Below, one piece after another: positions 33,741-44,464 of a stretch of 64,000 nucleotides of DNA. The notes under the pieces are model-generated. The model searched no databases. It was not told where the DNA came from and saw only the letters and a program-made list of their open reading frames with translations. How positions within the stretch are numbered: the first letter of the stretch is position 1; each line of letters begins with the position of its first letter. The DNA lies in the NCBI RefSeq assembly GCF_016097405.1, contig NZ_JAEHGD010000002.1:445876-509875 (forward strand). The letters run 5' to 3'. The DNA is from a methane-oxidizing endosymbiont of Gigantopelta aegis (GTDB lineage: Bacteria > Pseudomonadota > Gammaproteobacteria > Methylococcales > Methylomonadaceae). The position numbers were made by a program, and so were the translations under genes.

Positions 33741-35129
33741 TTAGAAGGCCCATTGTGCACGCAGTGTGACGATGTCCTGATCAGGCACCCGGCCACCCGC
33801 TGCGGTAGTGACAGGTGAACCTTTCACATCGAAAGCGACACGATAGTCAGCCATTAAACGAACATTCTCGTTCAAGTACCAGTTAACCGCCATGGTAACG
33901 CCTTTTTGATGGCCGCCGGTTTCACCTCCTTTTCCATTTATTATCGGTGCTGTCCAACCGTTTGAGCTTAGGTCAATCTGGTCATAGCGTGCCGCCAGCT
34001 CAATCGCACCTATGCCGCCATTTTTAAAGCTGAACGGTTGTGATGGTTTTAGGCGTTTGAATTTACCATCTTTACCTTTATAGCTACGAGATTCGCCGGT
34101 CAATGTCCAAGCTGTTTGTACATAAAAACCATCAAATTCTAATGTAGGGTTTTGAGCGGTACGGTCTACCCAGCCACGCATGTATTCAGCTTGAACGGAG
34201 AACGGGCCCTGCATATAACCGGCTTCTGCACCGGCTACGGTAAAGCTTTTTGCATCGGTAATCTTGCCGGTGTCGGTTAAAAACAGATTGGTCATATGCG
34301 CCGTTTCGTTTTTGAATTGCGCATAGTTGTTATTTGATTTATACAAACCACCACTTTGAGCAACTTCACGATAACCGACAGAAGCGCCTAAATGAACAAC
34401 CTGGGTTTTGGTGTTAATCGGTGCAAAACTGGCACGTGCACCGACCCCCCAGCCTTCTTCACCTGCATTTTTAGCATTATGGCCGACAGCATCACCGTAA
34501 ACACCGGCTTGGACATGCCAATTTTTGCCATAGGCTTTAGTGTTAATACCAATAGCACGGTCAAAAGCCGATTCACTCATCGCCGTCAGCAAGGAGCGTT
34601 CGGTGAACATGATGTCGTTTGAACTTTCTTGCAGTTCTTCACTGACAGGTTGTTTTTGGTTACCGACAATAACCTGAAAACCTTTTATGCCTTTATAACC
34701 TATATATAAGTCTTTAACACCCACTTTGTTTTCGGCAAAATCAAATTGTGATTTGTAGAAAAAGTCTTTCCACATGGTGCCTTTCAAGTGGATACGCGCG
34801 CGACGAATTTCAGTGCCGGAATCGGCTTTTTTGGTTAGGTTGTCATTGCTATGAAAGGTAGCATCGGCATGTAAACGTCCACCGATTTTCAGTTTGAAAT
34901 TTTTATCAGCCGTTTGAAATTGCAAACCTTTTTTACCTAGCTTGACTTTAACATCGCTGATGTCGCTTTTGCTTAAAGAAGATTTCTTCAATAAAGCGTT
35001 ATATTGTTTATGATTGATTGCTCCATTTTGTAACAACATATCTAATAATTCTTTATCAGCCGCTTGTGCACTGACACTACCTAAGGCAGTGGTGATGCCC
35101 AGCGCCAACAGTGTTGTTTTCTTGTTCAT
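33741..35129 (-). CDS. phosphate-selective porin, OprO/OprP family
   Basis: 462 residues with signal peptide ending AQA. Residues 24-70 form a short helical region, then a 16-strand beta-barrel of the Porin_O_P family follows (KLKIGGRLHADATFHSNDN; GTEIRRARIHLKGTMWKDFF; ending DIVTLRAQWAF with a C-terminal Phe). These porins conduct phosphate or polyphosphate across the outer membrane. Two tandem Pho boxes lie 68-107 bases upstream, which supports phosphate control. A terminator follows the gene. ATG at 35127-35129. Confidence 0.9.
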   Translation of the reverse strand: MNKKTTLLALGITTALGSVSAQAADKELLDMLLQNGAINHKQYNALLKKSSLSKSDISDVKVKLGKKGLQFQTADKNFKLKIGGRLHADATFHSNDNLTKKADSGTEIRRARIHLKGTMWKDFFYKSQFDFAENKVGVKDLYIGYKGIKGFQVIVGNQKQPVSEELQESSNDIMFTERSLLTAMSESAFDRAIGINTKAYGKNWHVQAGVYGDAVGHNAKNAGEEGWGVGARASFAPINTKTQVVHLGASVGYREVAQSGGLYKSNNNYAQFKNETAHMTNLFLTDTGKITDAKSFTVAGAEAGYMQGPFSVQAEYMRGWVDRTAQNPTLEFDGFYVQTAWTLTGESRSYKGKDGKFKRLKPSQPFSFKNGGIGAIELAARYDQIDLSSNGWTAPIINGKGGETGGHQKGVTMAVNWYLNENVRLMADYRVAFDVKGSPVTTAAGGRVPDQDIVTLRAQWAF

Positions 35130-35196
35130 TCAATGTACCCTTAGTGGTTAAAAAGTCACAGTTGTTGTAAAACTGCGCACAGGATACAAAGCAAAT

Positions 35197-35236
35197 GTTA
35201 CAGGAATGTGACAATCAAATGACTTTTACATGACAT
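35197..35236 (-). promoter_or_regulatory. two tandem Pho boxes ahead of the porin gene
   Basis: On the plus strand, GTTACA (35197), GTGACA (35208), ATGACT (35219) and ATGACA (35230) recur exactly every 11 bases; on the minus strand these are TGTCA-type half-sites as bound by PhoB. They lie about 70-105 bases before the porin start. Confidence 0.8.
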
Positions 35237-37013
35237 GATCTTTTTGAGGAGGCGTTATGAACAGTTATCTATTTTATCTGTTGCATAGGTGTTGTGTTAA
35301 AGCTTTGTCGGGGCAGAAAAGGTAACAGGTTAGGTATCACATTGATAAGAAAGATGAGTAATGTCATCAAATAGGGTGCAGATTGGATCAATAACACAAC
35401 AATCCACAAATGACCACTCAAATTGTCATAGCTGGCCTGTTGAGACAGTAAAAAGGCGGCTGCCCAAAGCGACAGCAGGAGCAAGATTTCTTGCCGGATG
35501 GTCATCAAACCGGCAAAAAAAGGGCGTTCCTGTTCGCATTTGGGGGTTCTTAAAAAGGGCCTGCCGGAAGTGAATAAACCTTGCCAGAGGGCGATGGCGA
35601 CGGTGTGGGTTAGCGCCAGGCCAGCCAGGGTCGCGCCCAGGGTATGAAAAAAACCACAACGTACTCTTTGGCTGTAAAGCCAGAAACTGCGGAGTATTTT
35701 AAATCCGAACAGTCCCAGTATCGGTAATATAAAAGCGATGACCGGCAGCTCCCGATGTTCGGGATCGAGCAAGACCAAGCCGGTTAAAATCAGACTGGCC
35801 AGGGTAAATAACAAAGCCAGAGCATCGGAAAACCAGGGTAACCAGCCGGCGATAAAATGATAGCGTTGTGCGGCTGTCAGCTCGGTTTTACCCGGCTTGA
35901 ACAGGCTGCGGGCATGGCGCTTTAAAATCTGCATGGCGCCGTAAACCCAGCGATGACGTTGGCCGATATAACCGGAAAAGGTATCGGGCGTCAGCCCCTT
36001 GCCGAAGGTATCCGGTGCATAAACGGAATCGTAACCGGCTTTATAGAGCCTCAGCCCCAGTTCACTGTCTTCGCAAATACACCATTCCCCCCATTGGCCA
36101 ACTGCTTCAAGTGCCGATTTGCGGATCATGGTCATGGTGCCGTGTTGAATAATGGCATTATGCTCATTGCGTTGTACCATGCCGATATGGAAAAAACCGG
36201 CATACTCCCACTGACAACAGGTTTTGAACAGGCTCTGCTGCCAGTCATGGTAGTTTTGTGGCGACTGGACGAAGCCGACGCTGGGATTGTCAAAATGCGG
36301 GATCATTTTTTTCAGCCAGTCGCGAGAGACTTGGTAATCGCTGTCGATAACGGCAATGATCTCGGCATCCTCACAGGTTTGCGTTAAGGCATAGTTTAAG
36401 GCTCCGGCTTTGTAGCCCGGCCAGTTTTCCAGATGGAAAAAACGAAAATGTGGCCCGAGCCTTTGGCAATGTCGTTCCACCGGGCGCCAGACGGCGGCAT
36501 CGGTGGTGTTGTTGTCGATAACCAGCACTTCAAGATTGGGATAATCCAATTGATCTAATGCAGTCAGTGTTTGTACGACCATTTCCGGAGGCTCATTATG
36601 AATCGGTACATGCAGGGATACTTTGGGATAACGATAATTATCAGGCGGGGTAACCGGACGAAACTGGCGGGTATTGTTTCGGCTCCAGAGCACCTCCACC
36701 AACTCCAGGCTTTCCACCAGCAGAACCAGAATCGCCAGGGCTTGCATCAATAATAAGAGTCCCCAAAGTGTGGCACTGAACAGCGTTTGGTATTGATGGA
36801 CACCCAATGCGGCAGTCCATGCCAGCATCGAGGCAGCCAGGTTGACTATCAGGCCGAAAAACAGAATGCCTGATAATTTAAGGCGTTGATGATTGGCGAG
36901 AAATAACAATGTGATTAGCAGACCGAGGCTGACAGCGGCAAATGCCCAGAATGGCCATTGCGGCAGATTTTCCACTTCCCCCTGCATGGCAAATTTGGGT
37001 TGGCGTTCGGCAT

Positions 37014-38655
37014 CCCCCTGTGTCAGACTAGTTGTCGCCTCTATTAAAACAGAGGAATAAAACGATGTCCCAACGTTATAGTAAAGCATTTAAAGAACAA
37101 GCCATATCAAAAGTATTGCAACGTGGTGATAAAACGATACAGTGTATCGCTGATGAATTGAATGTAAACTTGTTTACCCTTAAAAACTGGCTAAAGAAAC
37201 CTCGTACAACGCCTATGACAGACACCCCGATGAATAAACGCCCAGCTGACTGGTCAATGGCAGAGCGTTTTGCTTTATTAATGGAAAGCGTCGCTTTAGA
37301 AGGTGAGGCGTTAAATGCCTTTTGCCGTCAACACGGTATATTTCCGCATCATCTTGATGTTTGGAAAGACGAGTTTATCAAGAAAACCGACAAAGCAGAA
37401 CAATCAGGAAAATCCCGATCAGACAAGTCTTTACGGGATGAGATAAAACAACTGGAAAAAGAATTAAATCGCAAGGAAAAGGCCTTGGCAGAAGCCGCCG
37501 CCTTATTGGTGCTCCAAAAAGTGCCGAGCGTTCTGGGAGGAAAAGGCGTGATGATTTCTCTTGCAGAACGCGAACAATGGTTGGAATATTTTGATGAAGC
37601 CGTCGGCCTGGGCGCAAGAAAATCAAAAGCCGCCGAGATCATCGGCATCAGCTTACGCACTTTGCAGCGTTGGCAAAAAACTGAAACGCTATCCGTCGAT
37701 GGCCGGACACAGCGTCAGTTTACCCCGAGCCATAAGCTCAGTGACGAGGAACGAGCCGAGATACTTGCTATCGCTAATTCGGACGAATTTAAAGACTGTA
37801 CGCCGCATCAAATCGTGCCGATATTGGCCGAGCGTGGTCAATATATTGCTTCAGAATCCAGTTTTTATCGAGTTTTAAGGGAGGCCAATCAATTATCACA
37901 CCGGCATACCAGTCGGACACCTAGCTCGCGCAGCAAGCCGAAAGCCTTGACCGCAACATCGCCCAATCAGATTTACACTTGGGATATCACCTATCTGGCA
38001 ACGCAAGTCAAAGGACAGTTCTTTTTATCTGTACCTGTTTATGGATATCTTTAGCCGTAAAATTGTCGGCTGGCAGGTCTACCAGGAAGAAAGCAGTCAG
38101 TATGCGGCCGATGTCATCACCGATATCTGCCAACGTGAATGCATTCAACGCGAGCAGGTGGTTTTGCATTCTGACAACGGTAGCCCAATGAAAGGCGCAA
38201 CCATGCTGGCAACCTTGCAAAAACTGGGGGTAGCGACTTCACTCAGTCGGCCAGCGGTGAGTAATGACAATCCTTATTCCGAATCCCTATTCAGGACGCT
38301 TAAATATACGCCTAAATATCCTTCACAGCCCTTTGAGACAATAGCGGCTGCCAGGGAATGGGTCGCAGGCTTTGTGGACTGGTACAATCACCAGCATCGG
38401 CATAGTGGTATTCAATTTGTCACACCGGCCCAACGCCATGAGGCTAAAGATCAGGCGATATTAATCCAGCGTAAAGCGGTCTATGAGGCCGCTAAAGCTC
38501 AAAACCCCAAACGATGGAGTCAACATACCCGAAACTGGGATTGGCAATCTGACGTCTGCCTAAATCCTGATAAACCGAATGATTCGCGCTCAGTCAACAA
38601 GCCCAATATCATTCATTAATTTTCAACTTTTGGCGACAGTTACTTTGACATTTAC
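37014..38655 (+). mobile_element. IS3-family insertion sequence, about 1640 bp
   Basis: Bounded by direct repeats CGGCAT (37008-37013 and 38656-38661), which occur once in the reconstructed gene. Imperfect inverted ends: TGTCAGACTAGTTGTCGCC at 37021-37039, and TGTCAAAGTAACTGTCGCC as the complement of 38632-38650. The exact outer boundary is uncertain by a few bases on each side. Confidence 0.88.
37065..38619 (+). pseudogene. IS3-family transposase (OrfA-OrfB type), frameshifted
   Basis: Begins MSQRYSKAFKEQAISKVLQR with a helix-turn-helix OrfA part and a leucine-rich coiled coil (LRDEIKQLEKELNRKEKALA). The rve integrase core follows: IYTWDITYL (first Asp), VVLHSDNGSPMKG (second Asp) and NDNPYSESLFRTLKYTPKYP (Glu). 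The frame breaks at 38022-38026, where five T stand where four would keep the frame (FFLSVPVYGYL instead of FFYLYLFMDIFSRKIVGW), so the catalytic core is split after the first Asp. Probably inactive unless the extra T is an error. Confidence 0.9.
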
Positions 38656-39535
38656 CGGCATTGAACAAGCCCCAATAAGCACCCGCCGAGCCTTCTTCAG
38701 TCATTTTCCAGGGTTGATCAAAAGCTTCGATGGTGTAATAAGTAATATTTTCGGCATGGGCGCGGTTAAAAAAGGCGCGTAAAAAACGGGCCTGGTTGAC
38801 TAATGAAGCCTGCGCCTGTTTGATCGGTTTGCCATTAGATGGCCAGCCGACTTCGGTAATCACCACCGGTTTGTCCGGGAAAGTGCGTTGCAGTTGATAA
38901 TAACGCTGAAAAACATAATCCAGCGCATTATCGACCGAGATGCCTTCCCAATAAGGCAGAATATGGGCAGCGATGAAATCGACTTCCTCCGCCAGTTCGG
39001 GATATTTCAACCAGGTATCCCAGGTTTCCGAGGTGCTGACTGGTCGCCAGGTATGTTGTTTGACTTGGCGGATAAAGCCAATCAGTTCTTCTAGCGAAAC
39101 ATCTTTACGCAACAAGGCCTCATTACCGACCAGGGTTCTAACGATGTTATTGTGGTTTTGCCGGCTCAAGGAGATCAGTCGATCGACTTCCTGCTGGTTG
39201 GCTTCCGCATCTTTGCCAATCCAGGCGCCCAGGCTGACATTCAAATCATAGCGTTTCGCCAGTTCAGGTATCACTTCAAAGCCGTTACTGACGCTGTAAG
39301 TTCTGACGGCATGGACTTTGTTTTGCAGCAAGGCCAGGTCTTGTTCAATCTCCTGGCTCGAAGGAAAGCTATTTTTCGAAGGATCATGTTCAAGGCGCAT
39401 TGGATTGAATGATAGGCCGGTAATGACGCCATTCCAGGGTTGGGCGGAATGTGGCTTATTCAACCAGCTCCAGAACGCAAAATTGCTCAGCATCAACAAA
39501 GCTAGAATGCTTGAAAAAAGAATGCTGTTTCTCAT

Positions 39536-39866
39536 CGTCGTTTACTCCATCTATGATGGCAAGCGACTATACCCGGTCAAGCTTAAAAAAAGATGAAATG
39601 AAGAGTAAGTCGGGTTAGGCGTTAGCTACAAAAGGCTCTGACCCCTTTTACGCTTTTACGTAGCTTAAACCTCGATGAAGCAGCTTAGGTTTGTTGCATT
39701 GAATGATGAGCCGGAAGCCTGAAGGCATGAAGGCATGTATGAGGCCTAGAGAGAAAAAATACCGCAGGTCATCTACAATAGGCGCCATGAATTAAGTCCA
39801 TACCCGTTTACTTGAGGGGTGGCTTAGTATTGACACTTTTTAGGCAACAGGACCAATGCATTTATT
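39536..39866. other. 331-base gap between divergent genes
   Basis: Lies between the glucan synthase start (minus) and the symporter fusion start (plus). No credible gene. It holds a piece of REP-like sequence (GTCGGGTTAGGCGTTAGC near 39609), a GGCTCTGACCCCTTTT stretch at about 39633, and a TTGACA at 39830-39835 that could be the -35 box of the symporter promoter, though no good -10 is visible at the right distance. Confidence 0.5.
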
Positions 39867-42014
39867 ATGCTCGATAAACTGTTAAAGATTGAACATCATA
39901 ACCGTACGTTAAATTTTACTTACTACATCATTGGCAGTTTATTACTGGGGATTGGTGTTGGCTTTTGGATGGGGGAATCGGCGGGTAAGTTGCAGATTTT
40001 AGGGGATATTTATGTCGGCCTACTGCAAATGACTGTCGTGCCTTATATTTTATTTTCCCTGATTGCCAATATTGGGCGACTCAGTTATTTGGAAGCGACA
40101 GTGTTGATGCGACAAGGTGTATTGGTGTTAGCTGTGTTATGGCTCATTGGTGGATTGATGGTATGGGGGATGTCGGTTACTTTGCCTGATATCGAACAAG
40201 GTGCTTTTTTTAGTTCTTTGCTAGTGTCTGAACCGGTTCAGGTTGATTTCCTAACCCTGTTTATTCCGGCCAACTTGTTTCGGTCGCTGGCGGAAAACGC
40301 AATACCTGCCATCGTTTTGTTCAGTTTGCTATTTGGGACGGCGTGTATTGGTTATAAAGACCGTAAATCCTTGTTGGAAATTTGTGATCATATCGCGAAG
40401 GTGTTGTTACGAGTCAATAGTTTTGTCGTCATGCTAACGCCTATCGGTGTTTTTGGTATCGCAGCGAGTACCACAGGGGTGTTGACTCTTAATGAAATAG
40501 GCCAGGTTCAAGCTTATGTGTTTATGCTGATAGGGTCGGTTCTTCTGGTGAGTTTTGTGGTACTGCCATTGCTCATTGCCAGCTGTACACCATTTGGTTA
40601 TCGCCAGATTATTCGTGAATCAAGAAATGTTTTATTAACCGTCTTTGTTGTCGGTAGTGTGTTTGTCGTTATTCCGTTGCTGATTAAGGTGGTGACGCGT
40701 TTATTTCATTCCCATGTTACCACTGAACATGAAAAGGCACGCATACCCGATCTCGTTTTGCCGCTCGCTTATCCATTCCCTGATATGGGTAAGATACTGA
40801 GCTTTGTATTTATTGTTTTTGCCGCCTGGTTTTATAACAAACCTCTGGATTCTTTTGATTATCCTGTCATGTTGACGATTGGTTTGTTTTTAAGTTTTGG
40901 TAAGCTCGTGACGGCCTTGCCCTTTCTACTGAATCTGTACCATATTCCGGATGATGTGTTTAATTTGTTTATGGCGGTAGGGGTTGTTTGTGGGCGGGTT
41001 GCCGATGTTGCAGGCACTATGCATTTAATGACCTTTACTATTTTGACGACAGCATTGATGACGGGTGTGTTTAAAATCAACAAGCGAGTGTTGGCAAAAA
41101 ATCTATTGATTTGTTTAGGGCTGTTTCTCTGTGTTGCGTTAATGATTCGCGCAGCGCTGACAGAAGCGGCACTCGGCCAGCCGAAGCAATCACCGCTGTT
41201 GAAAATGCGTTTATTGGAAACATTTCCACCTTACACCGTTTCAACTCTTTCTCAACCTAACCCTGTTGCACTCAAGCCAGGTCAACATTTAATTGACAGA
41301 ATCCGAAAGACGGGGCGCATTCGAATTGGCATCGATGAAGATAGCCTGCCGTTTTCTTTTTATAATGCCCATGGTGAAATGGTCGGCTTTGATATTGAAT
41401 TGATGCTACATCTTGCTCAGGATTTGCAGGTCACTGTCGAGTTTATACCCTATGAAAGTGGCTATTTGCTGCAAAATTTGGAAGAAGATTATTTCGATAT
41501 TGCTGTTTCAGGGATTACCCCTGATTTGGATTTAATTGCCGCATCACGGATGTTATACACCACTAGCTATCTCGATGTGCATCTAGCTTTAGTGGTACCC
41601 GACTATGACCGTAAAAAATTTCGCGATATCAAAGCGATAAAAAAACTTAAAAATGTTCGGGCTTGTGTGCGTATAGAGAGTACTTTTTCTAACCGCATCG
41701 GTCAGCTATTTCCTAATTTTGAAGTCAAGGAATTAAATACAGAGGCAGATTTTTTTGAATCGAATGAATACCACTGCGAGGTTTTTTTGACCACGGCAGA
41801 AGGTGGTTCAGCCTGGACTTTACGCTATCCTGAATATGTCGTCGTAAATCCTTTTAAAAATCGCCAGGGCGCACCATTAGTCATCGCGGTTCGACATGAA
41901 GATTTGATTCTGGAACACTTTCTTAGCACTTGGATTAAAATCAAGCAAACGGATGGCGTTATCGATGCGTTGTTTGACTATTGGATACAGGGCAACATCA
42001 AACAAAATGACTAA
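39867..42014 (+). CDS. dicarboxylate/amino-acid:cation symporter fused to a periplasmic solute-binding domain
   Basis: 715 residues. Residues 10-430 are a DAACS (GltP/DctA) symporter with hairpin-and-helix pieces (VYGVLLQMTVVPYIL-like GLLQMTVVPYILFS; LTPIGVFGIAASTTG), a hydrophilic loop near 290-305, and a final helix at 418-440. Residues 475-710 are a type-3 extracellular solute-binding domain (IRIGIDEDSLPFSFYNAHGE; MVGFDIELMLHLAQDL; YFDIAVSGITPDLDLIAASR). The fold order puts the binding domain in the periplasm, tethered to the symporter. The core NMDGT motif of glutamate transporters is replaced (GRVADVAGTMH), so the substrate is uncertain. Fusion of a binding protein to a secondary symporter is unusual. 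Confidence 0.88.
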   Translation: MLDKLLKIEHHNRTLNFTYYIIGSLLLGIGVGFWMGESAGKLQILGDIYVGLLQMTVVPYILFSLIANIGRLSYLEATVLMRQGVLVLAVLWLIGGLMVWGMSVTLPDIEQGAFFSSLLVSEPVQVDFLTLFIPANLFRSLAENAIPAIVLFSLLFGTACIGYKDRKSLLEICDHIAKVLLRVNSFVVMLTPIGVFGIAASTTGVLTLNEIGQVQAYVFMLIGSVLLVSFVVLPLLIASCTPFGYRQIIRESRNVLLTVFVVGSVFVVIPLLIKVVTRLFHSHVTTEHEKARIPDLVLPLAYPFPDMGKILSFVFIVFAAWFYNKPLDSFDYPVMLTIGLFLSFGKLVTALPFLLNLYHIPDDVFNLFMAVGVVCGRVADVAGTMHLMTFTILTTALMTGVFKINKRVLAKNLLICLGLFLCVALMIRAALTEAALGQPKQSPLLKMRLLETFPPYTVSTLSQPNPVALKPGQHLIDRIRKTGRIRIGIDEDSLPFSFYNAHGEMVGFDIELMLHLAQDLQVTVEFIPYESGYLLQNLEEDYFDIAVSGITPDLDLIAASRMLYTTSYLDVHLALVVPDYDRKKFRDIKAIKKLKNVRACVRIESTFSNRIGQLFPNFEVKELNTEADFFESNEYHCEVFLTTAEGGSAWTLRYPEYVVVNPFKNRQGAPLVIAVRHEDLILEHFLSTWIKIKQTDGVIDALFDYWIQGNIKQND

Positions 42015-42029
42015 AATCGTTTGCGCACA

Positions 42030-44336
42030 TTACAATCGACTGCGTAGTAAACGTAATGCATTGGCCACCACTAATAATGATGCGCCGGTATCCGCAGCGA
42101 TAGCTTCCCATAATGTCGCGAGCCCTGCGAAAGCTAACACCGCGAAGGCGGCTTTGACGGTTAAGGCAAAGACAATATTTTGCCGGATAATAGCCAGCGT
42201 TCGGCGCGAATGGCCGATCAGCCAGGGCAGTTTCTGTAAATCATCACTCATCAGGGCGATGTCGGCGGTTTCGATGGCTGCATCGGAGCCCATAGCTCCC
42301 ATGGCGATACCTACACTCGCACGAGCCAATGCAGGAGCATCATTGATGCCATCCCCCACCATGGCGACATGGCCATAACGTTTAGTCAACTCGGCAACGC
42401 GGGTTACTTTATCCTGTGGTAGCAATTCGGCATAGACTTCATCTAGCCCCATTTGGCGGGCAATATTTTTTGCTGTGGTTTTGTTATCGCCGGTTAGCAT
42501 GACCAGGTGCGCAATACCGGCTTTGCGTAAATCTTGAAAAGCTTGTTTGACATGGGGGCGCGGTTGGTCGGCTAAAGCAATCAGGCCGCACACATGGCGA
42601 TCATTGCCAACCGCAATCACCGTTTGCCCCTGTTGTTCCAGGGCTTGAGCATGCTGCAGAATATCGCTTGCAGAAGGCGATTTCTCACTCAGAAAACGGC
42701 TGGAACCGAGCCAGAAGAAAGTGTCTTGGATACGGCCGGTGATGCCTTTGCCGGCAATGGCGGCGATGGTGCTGGCTGTTTCAACCTGAATACCGTGTTG
42801 TTGTGCGTAAGCGACGATGGCATTGGCCAAAGGGTGATGGCTGCCCGACTCCAGGGCTGCGGCACGGCTGATGACTTCTTCAAGGCTATGGTTATTATAA
42901 GGATAAATGCCTGTAATCTCAGGCTTACCTTGCGTCAAGGTGCCAGTTTTATCGAAGGCAATAGCTTTCAGGTGTGCGGGTTGTTCAATATAAATACCGC
43001 CTTTGATCAGAATGCCATGACGAGCAGCTGAGGCCAAGGCCGCCACAATGCTGACGGGGGTAGAGATTACCAGTGCGCAAGGGCAGGCGATGACCAGTAA
43101 TACCAAGGCTCGGTACAGCCATTGCTGCCAGTCGGCCTGCCACAATAGTGGCGGAATCAGAAAAACCACCAACGCCAGCAGCATGACCAGCGGCGTATAG
43201 ACGCGGGCGAATTTTTCCACCCATTGTTCGGTTTCGGCACGTCTGCTATGAGCTTCTTCCACCAGCCGGATGATATGAGCCAGGGTGGTGTCGGTGGCCG
43301 CTTTTGTGGCTTTGATCTGCAATAGGCTGTCTATATTGATGCTGCCGGCAAATACTTCGTCACCGGGCTGTTTGAAAACAGGCATGCTTTCACCGCTGAT
43401 CGGCGCCTGATTGACGCTACCTTCGCCAATCGAAACAATACCATCTAAGGCGATGCGATCACCTGGTCGTACCACAAAAATCGTACCAGGCTGTATCTCG
43501 GCGGCGGGCAAGGTTTGTTCCTGGCCATCATCAGTTTTGACGATGACCGCGTTGGGTGCAAGATCCAGCAATGCGGCAACCGCATGGCGTGCGCGACCAA
43601 TACTCCAGCTTTCGATCGCCAGCGATAAGGCAAACAAAAAACTGACCGTTGCGGCTTCAAACCATTCATTGATCACCAATGCACCTGTAATGGCGATCAC
43701 CATCAACAAGTTCATATCCGGACGAAATCGTTTAAGAGCATAAAATGCTTTGACGATGACATGGCGTAGGCCAAATAAAATGGCCAGACCGTAGGCTGCT
43801 TTTTCAGGCATTGGCAGTGGTAAGGTTTCGTGTTTGAGCAGCAGCCGTTCTAGATAAGCGATGAAGTCACGCCCGGAAAAATACCCTTGTTCGGGCAGTG
43901 ATAGCCATTGCCAGGCGTCCTGATAGGCGCCGGATAATCCTAGATGAATCAAGATGCCGGCTAAAATCATCAAGCCGCTTAAACTGGCGTAAAGTGTTTG
44001 AGTGTTTTTACGTTGTGGTTCAGACGAGTCGTTCGGGTGCCAGCGCGTTGCGCGCAAGCCGGTTGCTGCGACGGCCTTGATCAATTTTTGATCATCAATC
44101 GGAAGGGCTGTATCTAAAACCGTCATGCGGCCATTGATAACGTCAAAGGCCAGGTTTTCCTCGCCACCAACCAGCGGTCCGATTTCCGATTTTAAAATGG
44201 ATACCTCTTCAACACAATCGAGTCCCTCGATTTTGAAGATTTTGCCGCCTTTATGCTCAGAAGGTGAAGCCTCCTCTTGTTTGCCGTTGTCGCTGCAACA
44301 ACAGGAGTGCGGCGTGTTAGGGTGATGATCAGACAT
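42030..44336 (-). CDS. zntA: heavy-metal P1B-type ATPase (Zn/Cd/Pb exporter type)
   Basis: 768 residues. The N-terminus is His/Cys-rich (MSDHHPNTPHSCCCSDNGKQ), then a metal-binding domain with GLDCVEEV in place of the usual CxxC. Core: CPC motif in CPCALVISTPVS, phosphorylation site DKTGTLTQG, SHHPLANAI, TGDNKTTAK and VGDGINDAPALA. The CPC and DCxxE pattern favours divalent Zn2+/Cd2+/Pb2+ over Cu+. It moves metal from cytoplasm to periplasm, where the CzcABC-type pump encoded upstream can expel it. Same strand as the czc genes with a 128-base gap. Confidence 0.9.
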   Translation of the reverse strand: MSDHHPNTPHSCCCSDNGKQEEASPSEHKGGKIFKIEGLDCVEEVSILKSEIGPLVGGEENLAFDVINGRMTVLDTALPIDDQKLIKAVAATGLRATRWHPNDSSEPQRKNTQTLYASLSGLMILAGILIHLGLSGAYQDAWQWLSLPEQGYFSGRDFIAYLERLLLKHETLPLPMPEKAAYGLAILFGLRHVIVKAFYALKRFRPDMNLLMVIAITGALVINEWFEAATVSFLFALSLAIESWSIGRARHAVAALLDLAPNAVIVKTDDGQEQTLPAAEIQPGTIFVVRPGDRIALDGIVSIGEGSVNQAPISGESMPVFKQPGDEVFAGSINIDSLLQIKATKAATDTTLAHIIRLVEEAHSRRAETEQWVEKFARVYTPLVMLLALVVFLIPPLLWQADWQQWLYRALVLLVIACPCALVISTPVSIVAALASAARHGILIKGGIYIEQPAHLKAIAFDKTGTLTQGKPEITGIYPYNNHSLEEVISRAAALESGSHHPLANAIVAYAQQHGIQVETASTIAAIAGKGITGRIQDTFFWLGSSRFLSEKSPSASDILQHAQALEQQGQTVIAVGNDRHVCGLIALADQPRPHVKQAFQDLRKAGIAHLVMLTGDNKTTAKNIARQMGLDEVYAELLPQDKVTRVAELTKRYGHVAMVGDGINDAPALARASVGIAMGAMGSDAAIETADIALMSDDLQKLPWLIGHSRRTLAIIRQNIVFALTVKAAFAVLAFAGLATLWEAIAADTGASLLVVANALRLLRSRL

Positions 44337-44464
44337 GAGAGTCCTCCTGGCGGTAATGGGTTAAATCTTTTTATCAAGAACTTATGTTGTTGACGGTAAA
44401 GTTGGGTTGAGCTCGCATTTTTTTATGTGAGGGGCGCACATGACACCCCTCACAGTTTGCTCCA

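Larger units (their letters stand above)
35269..39535 (-). pseudogene. GH17-GT2 beta-glucan synthase gene interrupted by an IS3-family element
   Basis: The 5' part (39535 to 38656) encodes an N-terminal membrane anchor and a GH17 domain (VRTYSVSNGFEVIPELAKRY; VVITEVGWPSNGKPIKQA); the 3' part (37007 to 35269) encodes transmembrane helices and a GT2 processive glycosyltransferase (VSLHVPIHNEPPEMVVQTL; VIDSDYQVSRDW; CEDSELGLRLYKAGY; GQRHRWVYGAMQI as QxxRW). Joining across the duplicated hexamer restores YWGLFNAERQPKF and gives about 872 residues, normal for NdvB/NdvC-like cyclic or linear beta-1,3-glucan synthases. The halves now end or begin in element sequence. A separate GT2 fragment could start inside the element, but lacks the natural N-terminus. 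Confidence 0.92.
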
